Positions 1 through 9,230 of a stretch of 19,738 nt of DNA are shown piece after piece; positions within the stretch are counted from its first letter, which is position 1, and each line of letters starts with the position of its first letter. The notes below the pieces were generated by a model. That model did not search any database. It was not told where the DNA came from and saw only the letters and a list, made by a program, of their open reading frames with translations. Both the position numbers and the translations under genes were made by a program. The stretch spans positions 31,530 through 51,267 of the forward strand of contig JAAAUF010000200.1 of NCBI GenBank assembly GCA_015499985.1, written 5' to 3'. This DNA comes from Haplosporangium gracile. Its lineage: Eukaryota > Mortierellomycota > Mortierellomycetes > Mortierellales > Mortierellaceae.

Positions 1-47
1 CATTGTATCACCGTCCAACTTCTTCGCTCCCTCCTTCCCATCACCCA

Positions 48-3000
48 TCACGATCCTCGATGACCTTTAGACAACGACGATGGCTTGACATCCTGCTGCT
101 GATATACGTGCAACTTGTCCTTGTCTTTGTTCCTACTCTGCTTATTATGCATCCTCCGCAGCTGACGCTCGAACTTTTGTTGATCCAGCTGCTGTTTGGC
201 CTTGTAGGCCCACCACCGCACAGGGTCCGGCACAAACACCGTCCCGATCGCCATTGGCGGTAATCGCTTCTCACTATTGTACAGGGTATCTCCATTGTCG
301 TCCTTCTCCCCAATCTCCTCCATATCTCCAAGCTTGAGCTCCTGCTCTACGACTTCCTTCGCTCCATTACTGATACTACTACCACCGCCTTGTTGACTGA
401 CCTTCCTGGATCCTGAATCGCCAGGAAAGACAATCAAGAAATTCATCGCCAACAACGGACCGGGTTCATACTCCTGACGACCTCTCATCTTGATCTGCCT
501 CTTCTGCTTCTGGCCACCACCACCATCACCATCACGAGCATCCTGCTGTCCTTGTCGAGGCTGGTCCGATTGCTGAACTTGCAGTTGGTTAGCTCGCTCT
601 TGAATGGGTGACGAAAACGGTGATCTCAGTGGTCCACTTCCGCCTAGACCTTCATCTCTGTAATTGTCATCCATCATTTTCTCGACTCTATCATGTCCTT
701 GACCACCAACGCCAACACCAACGCCTCCGCCGTTATTGCCTCCACCACTACGTGAAGAAACAGTAAGCTGCCTCATCTCAATGGCTGTCTCCGAATCTTC
801 ACGCGGCTCGTTCCCGCTCCATTCAAGCTGTGGGGAGAATCTTTTCTCCACTAAAGACTTTGGCTCCGACACTACCTCGTCTGCCTCCACATCTGCGTTC
901 CTCGGAAAAATATCGCCATTACTCCTCGAAGCCATCCGAGATGCCACCCTGCAGACTTCCCGTAGTGATCCTTGCGACTTTGTAGCTCGGACTTGATGTT
1001 GACCTCGGGGCTCCAGCTGAGTCGGCCCAGATGTGGGAGATACAGGCGAGCACCGTCTCGATTCAAATGACTCGTTTGACAGCTGTCTCGACACAGGTGG
1101 TTGGTACTGTCCTTGACCTTGTCCTTGCCCCTGATGTTGGGAATGATGCCGCTGCTGCTGCGGTTGCTGTTGTTGTCGCCTTTGTTGCCTAGCAAGGTTT
1201 CGGCGGTATTTCTTGAGATGCGCCATGGTCCGCGGCACAAGTCCAGAATGGAACGGTAGGGGTTCGATCGAGATGGGCTGAACCTTGATAGGGTTCCGTC
1301 GCCGTCTTCGCCGCCGAGCTGCCTCCTCCTCCTCCTCCCGAGAATGTTTTTCGATCTGTTCCTGACGCTGCTGCAACAAATCAGTCGGAGACAAAAGTCC
1401 GCCTAGATCGACAATCTCCTGCTCACTATCGAATGAACCTCTACCCGAAACTCCACCACCAGCGCCGGCTGGATCCTCCTCTTCGATACAGATCTGCTGA
1501 TTCGTCAGTCCCTCGCGCTCCTCCGCTGTGGTCTTGGATCGATGGCTGAACGACCGTGAGAGCGAGGAGTTCCTCCCAAGGCTCCTCAATGACCATCCGC
1601 GCTGCAATCCCGTTTCATCGAGATTGTTGGAAGGGCGTTGCGGGGTTGTGTCTTGATTTGATGGGTTCTTGTGATGGTGTTCATTCCGGCTGCTAGCCTG
1701 TCGGGCCAGCGAGGGCGTACTCTTGACCCATATAGAGCTCTGGGCGTTCCCAATCTTGGACCGATCCTTTTCCTTCGAGTTGGTCTCAATCGTGTTCGCG
1801 AGATTAGGAGTTGAGGCCGACAGTTTGCGAGACTCGACAAAGGACAACGATCTTGCGAAGGTACTTGCCTCTTTCTCCATCATCGATTCCTCAGCAGCTG
1901 TCAACGGCAGTGGTGCAGATCCAATGTCCCGAATAAAATCTGATCGAACGCGCGAGCGTCTCTCTCGTTGAGGTGATGTCGGGTCGTGCACCTCAACGAC
2001 GGATTGAACGACCATCGGATGCGACAATGACTGAGGCAATACTGGTGCTGCCGTTGGACCTCCTTTGCTTTTAGAATCAGGCCTGCCTTGATCCTTCCAG
2101 TCTCTGTGAGGTCCATCTCCACAAACCTGTCGGTGTCGCAGATTCGATCCCGAAATTCCAAACACTTCCTTGCCTATGTCCTGAACTCCGACAACGATCC
2201 GATACAGAGGCTTCTTTAGCAACATCGATCCATCCATCTGGATCAAGGCCATTCCACCATTGAGTCCGCCTCGGTTGTTTCGACGCCTGTCATCATCCTC
2301 GTCCACCAGCAGTTGCATCTCCGCCGTGCGTTGCGACGCGTCCCTATCCTCGATCAGCTGACGAATCTTGCGCGCCGTGATAACCAACAGCACAACTGCA
2401 AGGATAAATCCAAGCATAAAAAACCCCAACGTCGCCATGTTGAACCGTGCTCCGGGGGGCTTGTCGACTGACGTTGGGTGATTCAGCAGCGTCACGGTTA
2501 CCGAATAGGAGAGCGCCGTCGGGTTATGGTTTGTCAGCGAAAAGACATGGTATCCGGCAAAGCGGCGTGGATCTGAGGCCAAAAAGTAGATGTAGGATGT
2601 ATCGTCTCGAATGGCGGAGGCGGAAGGGTCGGCATCCAGACCCGAATACTTTACCCACCGGTTCATTAGCTCGCTCGTGTTTAGCAAACCTCCAGGCAAA
2701 ATCACAGGACTGTCGCTCGAGTTACTCGACATTGTGGGCAGGTCAAGAGCCGAGGGATCAGAGACTGCAGTAATCCAAGAATCGTCCGTCAGTCCATGGT
2801 CTGCCCGCCAGTACATGTTCATGAATCCCTCCCAAACGTTCAGTGACCTGTACTCCAACGCTGACGTAGGAAGAGTCCTGATCTCGTACTGGATGTTCAA
2901 CTCAGCTGAATCTATATATATCCTAAAGGAAATCTCCTGTCCCGACTGGATGGTTCCCGAGTAAGGGTTGGTCAGCTCGAGTGCAGTCCGAGATGGGCAG

Positions 3001-6000
3001 ATATCTGGACTTTGAACCTGTCCCCTGAGTTGAGGTCGTTGGCGGAGTAAATCTTGAATGGTTCCACTCCTGGGGATATCATTGGAGTTTCCTGCCAGTA
3101 TCTGCGCATTTTTTCCTTTATCCGTGTCGAACAGGCAAAGTCCGTTGATGTAGGAACAGTAGTTCGTCGGACAATACTGACAGTCGTCATAGAGGTTGCA
3201 CCACCGCAGTGCTATAAATTGTAATCACATAATGCCATGACACTAATTAGAATGGGTTATAGCAGCATGTTTCTACCACTTATGATTGCAATGGTAACGA
3301 GAAGTGTACCTCGACAGTTGTTGATAGCACTAGGAGTTACGGCTGGGATGGTCATGGTTGCATTAAGCATGTCGGCACGATCAGTTCCATCGAACCCTCC
3401 AAAGATGTACGCAGTATACGCCGTCTTACTTCCTCCAGGAGCTCCAGGAGGCCTTATCACCATGGTATGATTAACTCTGCCCTTAAGAACGCCATCCAAG
3501 TCGGACACATCATACGATGTCCAGTTTTGACATGCTACGTGGGTAAAATATGATATAGTAAAGTATCAAGTCAGTAATAAGTTTTTTTGTCTTATCCCCA
3601 GAAAGCATCCCGTTAACCCAAATATATGTACACTCAGTTCTTACAAAGATCATAAATGGCAAAGCTGGACGCAAAGCAGGATTGTTCGCGTTCGTTGACG
3701 CCTGGTCCATAGGGTCTCATGCCACCGTACATGACTACAGTATCTTCGCCAATGACCCCAGCTGGTGTCCAAATGGTTGTCAACGGGTCATACATCACTG
3801 GCGAGAGTATTTGTACTGTTGAATTCTGCTCTGAATCAGAGTCGCTGTCATCGTCAGGCGCAGTCGTGTTCAGTGCCGGGGCGTCGGTGACATTCCAATA
3901 GGAAACCGGTGTACCCGTGAGAGGATCAATCCGTGGTGCCAGTGCGTACCAAAGCTCCTGATAGATTCGATATTGGTATGTAATGACATTGCGAGACGTC
4001 TGATTAACCATACCTCCAAAGTAGTAGATCGAGTCAGTTGCCTGATGATACACCGCCGTCGCTCCTGAAAGCCCAACCGAGTTTTGGTGATCCATTTTTG
4101 TCCACCTATTTGTAGCTAAGAGAACATACCAGTTTGCCATGGAGTATTAGTTGCTGTCCGACCCAACTCGGCGCGCAATTGCCAGTATCACCAACCAACC
4201 ATGTGTTCCTATATCAAATAAACGCAAAGTGTACCTAAATCATAAATGTTCAGCTCTCGAGAAGTCGTTCCGGAAGAAGTCAGACCCCCAAAGACATAGA
4301 GCTTGGTATTGTTGTTGCTCATTACCACGACATTGGCTGACCCAATTCGCCCCACTGGCAGCCTTTCAGGATTGCTGGCTAATTGTTTCATCCAAGTCTT
4401 CCCGTCAAACTTCCAAATGTCCGCAAGGGCTCCAATGATCGAATATCCTCCGTAAATGTACAAATCGTCGTTGTACATGAAGGCGAAATGGCCATACCGA
4501 GGATCGGGGCTCCTTGCAGCGGTGATCTTGTTCCATCTGTTCGAAGCTAAAGAACTCAATAATGATAGTAGAAAGGATTTAGATCGACGCTCGGGTAAAG
4601 TGGGTGATATGAACACCATGTTTCCATAGTAACTTCACACGTAGAGTTGGATGGTTTTGCTTACCAAAGGTATAAGTGAGGAGATCGTCCATGAAGGGGC
4701 TCCTTAAGCTAGTTCCACCCATAATATAGACCATGTCCTTCTTGGGATCATATGCCATCGCATGTTGGGATCGCGGTGTAAAATCCTTGAATCCCGCCGT
4801 CTCTGTTGTTGACAAAAGGGGCGAATATATATTAGATGTGTTGACTGATAGAAGAGCCAGAAAGTCTTCATGGAAAAGAAGGATTAAGCATCATCTCACT
4901 GTGAAGACGACCTTACCAGTCTCGCAAACAGCTCCTGTATATCGATTGTTGCAATTGCAGGTGTTGCCGCTGCTACACGTTCCCCGACCACTGGCCGTAC
5001 ACACTGTGCAAGGAGCTAATATGTTATGGATTTTGTGCAAATAGCTAGCAAGGTTAAAACCATATGGATCAATAAACAAATAACAAGCAGCAACAAACAA
5101 TGACGACGGCTATGTATACCTATTGAAGACCAGATGGCGGAGAAGCCGAAGGAGCCAGGCGATGACTCCTGAGACGAAAAGACGGCTGTGAGCACGGACC
5201 CCGTTGAATAAAAGGTCGGGATCTTGTCCGACCAAATGTTGCCACAGATCTTTGCCAGGATGGGTGCAGAGACATCGGGTCCATCGTAGAGCGTTAAGTA
5301 GTCCGTCCTAAGTAAGTTCGATTGTTGCGGATATCGAAATAATGCCCCATAGGCAACGAAGCGGCTGTTAGCAAACAGTACAAGAACGATGTTCGCCTCT
5401 CTGTCCTTGTTCCGCTTCCCGCTCTGTTTTGCGGTAATCAATTAATCAATCGTTCGGAACTTCATTAGAGTTCAAGCAACCGTGCTCTGTTTTTCCACAT
5501 CAGTGCCTTGCGGACAAGGTATAAGGGTCCTTTTGTGATTGTCCAGATCCTCGCTGTCGCACACTTATGCCCGTTACACTTTGCTTGTTTGTCCACTTCC
5601 TTTTTCTCCCATTCAGATTCAGCTAGGGACCCCATGTGCTTTTTTCCAACTTACCCGCAGACCAGCTGAATGGGTGTCGAAAATGTGAGTGCAACTACAT
5701 AGGGTATGGGTCGGCCGTTTCCACCCGAATCCGAACCTGAACCACTACTACTTGGCATGGCCCGCATTGTAAAAGTGCAGGTCCGATTCAGGGACGGGTA
5801 GGCTCCATCGTCCGAATTGGTCGAAAAGGTGCCATTCCAATCTGGGCCGAGTAACTGTGGTACGTCCGAGTTGCACAAGACTGAGGCTATTTTGAGTTGG
5901 TGGACTGTGGCTGCTGCTGTTGCTGCTGCTCTACTGTTAGTCTGTGGGCTGTTGCTGTTGCTGTAAGTGCCCGCGTCATCAGAGAAACTATCGATGCTGC

Positions 6001-6337
6001 TGTCATCGTCGTTGTTGCCGTCACCTTCATCGTCATCGTCCATGACATCCTGAACAATCTCCCTTCGCCTATATGGCGCTGTTCCTCTGCCTACTACATC
6101 CTTGACGTTTTTATTGATACTGTTGTTGGTGTAAAGATATCTTCGGTGAAGACTGTGTCGGTCGTTAAAGTTGATGTTGCATTGTTGGGTAATGGTAGCG
6201 GGGGCAGCATTGGCATAAAAGTTTGGGCTGTTATTGCTATAGTCCCGATAGAAAAGAAGGAGTGCGGCTAGGAGCTGGAAGGATATGAAGAGGACCAGGC
6301 AGCGTTGAGCCCAGCAGTGTCGCCATGGTCGGGCCAT
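48..6337 (-). CDS. Attractin/MEGF8-like CUB-EGF-kelch transmembrane protein, 8 exons
   Basis: Exons, in transcription order: 6337-5655, 5421-5120, 5015-4917, 4802-4665, 4546-4235, 4115-3645, 3534-3310, 3211-48 (stop TGA 50-48). Together they encode 1,797 residues. The start ATG has G at -3 and +4 and directly precedes a hydrophobic segment (residues 13-30), read as a signal peptide; the frame is open far upstream, but that extension is low-complexity. Domains: Asn/Asp-rich linker 31-150; CUB about 155-325 (Cys155, 187, 227, 287; motif DYLTLYDGP at 268-276); one EGF 331-359 with six Cys; six kelch-type repeats about 372-743, most with a GG pair; PSI-like cluster Cys748, 754, 757, 762, 769; transmembrane helix 1001-1023; cytoplasmic tail 1024-1797. 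This order matches animal attractin and MEGF8, receptor-like proteins that in animals work with MGRN1-type ubiquitin ligases. Ligand and role in a fungus are unknown. The tail is Ser, Gln, Gly and Arg rich (Arg7 at 1376-1382). Only 47 nt of 3' UTR are in the window. Confidence 0.88.
5422..5654 (-). other. Intron 1 of the attractin-like gene (phase 2)
   Basis: Donor GTAAGT begins at 5654. Two AG candidates sit together at the 3' end (CAGAG). Only the second AG, ending at 5422, keeps the reading frame: exon 1 ends with two bases (GG) of a codon, completed by C at 5421 to give Gly228. The intron interrupts the CUB domain. At 233 bp it is about twice the length of the other introns in this gene, which are 98-119 bp and all phase 1: 5119-5016, 4916-4803, 4664-4547, 4234-4116, 3644-3535, 3309-3212. 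Confidence 0.8.
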
Positions 6338-6820
6338 TGCAATATGTGTGGTAGTGAGTGGTTGGTGGTGATAGTGGTGGTGTTGGTGGTGCCTGTGGCC
6401 GACACCCTTCACTCTGCGCCTTTTTCCCTTCTTAATGGCTTTTTTTGTTGAGCTTTTGTTGCTGAGAGAAGAAAGTGATGAGGAGAAAGATTCAAAGTGT
6501 AAAGTGACACCTATTGTCGAGTCGATGCCGTTTCGAAAGTGAGAGATGTGTAAATACAGCAAGAGAAAGATGGGGATGGTGAAAGGAATGGAAGAAAGAG
6601 ATTTTGTTGTTTTGAATGACAGTGAATGACTGGGATAAGGAATGCTAAAAGACGAAGAGGAGGAAGGGAGGGTGTCTAGGAGAAAAAGACACAAGGGACA
6701 GTAAGAAAGAAAAAAGGCACCAATGTGTAAAAATACATCGGACAACACAGGGGGATGTTTTGACACAGTTATGCACGGACAGACCTTCAGGAGAAAAACT
6801 CCCATACACCCTTTCAAAGA

Positions 6821-6858
6821 CACACATATATACACACACGCACACACACACACACACG
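6821..6858. repeat. (CA)n microsatellite
   Basis: Nearly uninterrupted CA dinucleotides broken by a short TATATA stretch and one CG step, about 38 bp. It lies about 480 bp upstream of the attractin-like start codon, in presumed leader or promoter DNA. Confidence 0.9.
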
Positions 6859-7178
6859 ACCCTGATGGTAGGCAGGGACACTGATCTCCTCCTCTCCTTA
6901 TTTGTCTTCTTCGTCTTTCATTGTCGTCGTCTCCCACCTGTTCCTTGCTCTACTCTCCGCCGCTTATTCCATCCGACTCATCTCCGCTACGATCAGTCAA
7001 TCCAGGCCAGGCCAGCCTGGACAACAACAACAACAACAAAAACAAGAAAGGAATTCTAAAAAGGTGGTCCTGATTCCTGACAGCATTCAAAAATGTCACT
7101 GTAACTCTTTTTGTGCATCTCGTATCCCTTCCCCTTGAATATAAAAATTGTCCTTGATTTCTCATCCGTCTTGTTATT

Positions 7179-7209
7179 GCTGTTGTTGTTGTTGTTGTTG
7201 TTGTTGTTG
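7179..7209. repeat. (TTG)n trinucleotide microsatellite
   Basis: About nine consecutive TTG/GTT units after a short imperfect lead-in. It lies between DAM1 and the attractin-like gene, close to the putative DAM1 poly(A) signal. A shorter (CAA)n run occurs at about 7020-7039. Confidence 0.88.
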
Positions 7210-7229
7210 GTCTGGTGTCCGGTTCGTTG

Positions 7230-7235
7230 TTTATT
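7230..7235 (-). terminator. DAM1: Candidate poly(A) signal AATAAA for DAM1
   Basis: TTTATT on the plus strand gives AATAAA on the coding strand about 307 nt past the DAM1 stop codon. This is a plausible cleavage signal for the DAM1 transcript. The sequence is short and the region is A/T-rich, so this is only a candidate. Confidence 0.35.
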
Positions 7236-7541
7236 AGTTGTCTAAAGTACAAGTAAGAGGCCAAAAAAAATAAAAAAAATAAAAAAGAAAGGGCCCTCTG
7301 CCTGCTGATCGTGTCGCGAGTAGCTCTAGGCACACACACACAAAACACACGCATCCCTGGTCTCCACACTTTAGGACACAGGAGGGAGAGCGATTGACTT
7401 CTCCACTACGTGGTCCTCCTGTCGATTCGATCCCTTTGCTGCTCTTTTTTGTTTTGTTTTGCCGTGTTGCTTGTTCTTTGTGGTGAGGGTGGATGGTGAA
7501 AAGTGGCGCCGTCATGTGGCTCACTCTCTTTGTGTATCCTT

Positions 7542-8929
7542 CTATCGACTGGGATATCGGTCTGGATTCAGAGAAAACACTACCCCCTTTTGACTCGTCT
7601 TGATAACCTCCTTTGCGTGAATAAGCACGCCTAAATACTCGTTGCATCGATGACGGGCCACTCCTGCGACAGCCACTAGGTCTGGAAGGGTTCGGCCTTC
7701 AATGTTCTCGGATAGCGAACGCATTATAGCTTCAATAGGTGCCCGATGAGGCTGTGAATTGGTATGGTTGACGTTTTGCAAATAAAAAGCCATGTGTTAG
7801 GAAATAAGAATGCCTTTTGCGTGAACTCCTCCTTTCAATGTCCATTCGTTCCCTTTTGCGAGCATATTTTTTGGTATTTAAGAAATAATTACCTCGTCGC
7901 GATACCGAAGTGGTAACCGTTCAGCCATCCGCTTCATCACAAGTTTACCAGCCAGCTTGCGTACCCCTCCACTACCTGCTCTCGAAGCACCTGCGTTTGC
8001 TCCCTGTTGGTTGGGCCGTGAAGTTCCTTGGACGCGTCTCGGTGGAATACGCGAAGTTCCTCCAGCCGCCGTTGTGGTGGTCCCTGACCTCTTTAGACGA
8101 GACCCATGGTTGTTGCCACTGCTATTCTGGTTGCTGCCGCTGTTAAGACCTGCCATCGCAGCCCTTGCCCGCTCTGCCTCCTGTCGTTCGATCTCTTGGC
8201 GCTGACGCTCCATTTCACGCTCCTTCTCCAGAATTTGTTGTCGACGAATTTTTTCCAGCTCCTCCTGTTGCTGCTGCAATATAATCGCCTCTGCTTCCCG
8301 TTGTTCCTGTCTCTCGAATGACCTCTTTGTAGGTGCCTAAATGACACCAATAAAACAAATGCAGGCGTCAGTCGAATGCCTCGACGTTATTCTTTCCAAG
8401 GATTAAGCTCAAAGTATGCAAACATCAAGATATTGAGGCGGCAGTTGCCAAAGTATATATTTACCTGGGTCCATTCCACATTAACTGCTGTCATCTTGAG
8501 GCCATAAAGCAGTGACCCAAAGGACTCATTAAAGTTGGCAAGACCGGCATGGATATCGGCCACGACAGCCATCTTTTCGACGAGTTGGTCGACTGCAAAG
8601 CAAAGTCGCTCAACCGGGTCTTCCAGTCCTTTTGAAATCGGTTGCATGGGTGTCAAGGCTGTGTGTGCTTGCTGGTGGTTGTTGTGGTGATGATGATGGT
8701 GATCCGAAGACGCGTCTTGAGAATAGTAGTGCTGCGATCGTCGTAGCGGATGCGTGTCATATTGTTGTTGTCGCTGCTGTTGTTGATGATGATCGTGCCT
8801 GAGTGAGCTAAAGAGGGTGTGGGTGATGTCGACCTGAGCAGCTGAGGATGATCCTCCTCCTGCGCCGATGGACCGTTTCAGACCAGGTCCTATCCTGGAC
8901 TTGCGACGGTTCATAGTATCCTGAGGCAT
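7542..8929 (-). CDS. DAM1: DASH complex subunit Dam1 with C-terminal winged-helix-like domain, 3 exons
   Basis: Exons 8929-8465, 8336-7893 and 7751-7542 (stop TAG 7544-7542) encode 372 residues; both introns (128 and 141 bp) are phase 0, and intron 2 contains a CTAAC branch-point-like sequence. The start ATG has A at -3. Residues 1-95 are low-complexity (Gly/Ser, Gln, His runs). Residues about 101-157 match the Dam1 family core: an acidic DPVERL stretch, then NFNESFGSLLYGLKM (132-146), ending in a WTQAP turn across intron 1. A charged Gln/Glu/Arg coiled coil follows (about 160-215), then a Ser/Gly/Arg-rich disordered linker (216-280). Residues about 281-372 form a compact predicted domain: helix 281-300, helix 308-319, helix 324-333, helix 335-350 and a strand pair 351-364, a winged-helix pattern. 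Dam1 is a component of the DASH ring that couples kinetochores to microtubule ends. Yeast Dam1 is similar in length, but its C-terminal part is described as disordered. The core identification is firm; the C-terminal domain has no assigned function. Confidence 0.88.
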
Positions 8930-9230
8930 GGTAATGGCGCGTTATCTCCGTCGTTATTGTTGAGTTGTTGTTGTTGTGGAAAGTTGATGGTGGTGTTGTT
9001 GTGAAAAAGGTGATAATAACAAAAACAAGCAAAAGGAAGCACGCGTCGTGATGATAATTTCAAGGATTGCTACCCTTAATTCAAGTACAGTACATTAAGA
9101 TTTGACGATTTGCACCAACGACATACTCCAAGCATGGAAACGATTTATTTGTCATATTTGTTTTTATTAGGTAAAGACATTATGTTTGAATTATTGGTGA
9201 CATGAAAAATATAGTTGACAAGATCAATGA
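8930..9230 (-). promoter_or_regulatory. Compact spacer: pump 3' UTR and DAM1 promoter/5' leader
   Basis: Only 301 bp lie between the stop codon of the calcium pump and the DAM1 start, in tandem orientation. The pump-proximal part carries two AATAAA signals. The DAM1-proximal part is rich in CAA/ACC trinucleotides on the coding strand. The DAM1 promoter must therefore sit in this spacer or overlap the 3' end of the pump gene. Confidence 0.55.
9144..9168 (-). terminator. Two AATAAA poly(A) signals for the calcium pump gene
   Basis: On the coding strand, AATAAA occurs at 9168-9163 and again at 9149-9144, about 63 and 82 nt after the TAA stop at 9233-9231. Spacing and sequence suit eukaryotic cleavage and polyadenylation. 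Which one is used cannot be told from sequence. Confidence 0.55.

Larger units (their letters stand above)
6338..7541 (-). promoter_or_regulatory. Spacer: 5' leader/promoter of the attractin-like gene and 3' UTR of DAM1
   Basis: These 1.2 kb separate the attractin-like start codon from the DAM1 stop codon. Reading on the minus strand, the part nearest the attractin-like gene is T/C-rich with long runs and a CA/TG microsatellite, as in fungal 5' leaders. The part next to DAM1 should hold its 3' UTR. The open frames here consist of simple-sequence residues (Cys/Val alternation from the CA repeat, poly-Ser, poly-Thr) and resemble no protein family. No TATA box stands out clearly enough to call. 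Confidence 0.5.

Noticed and set aside
1381..1404. A literal MASR in the tail as the MGRN1-binding motif of the attractin-like protein
   Set aside because: This MASR (residues about 1503-1506, coding near 925-936) lies deep in disordered sequence and lacks the following Pro-Phe. The juxtamembrane KKPLYR block is the better candidate.
4130..4153. A 24-nt in-frame phase 1 microexon (residues ATNTPWQT) between two kelch exons of the attractin-like gene
   Set aside because: Its borders look like CAG and GTATGT, but the following intron would be only 14 nt, too short to splice. Joining 4235 directly to 4115 gives a perfect kelch strand (YDL-ATNRW).
6338..6937. In-frame upstream extension of the attractin-like protein by 200 residues
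   Set aside because: The extension is microsatellite and poly-Ser/His sequence in a probable 5' leader. The ATG at 6337 has good context and directly precedes a signal-peptide-like segment.
7234..7647. A minus-strand gene of 137 codons overlapping the DAM1 3' end
   Set aside because: It is a different frame of the DAM1 last exon running into the 3' UTR, with low-complexity ends and no domain.
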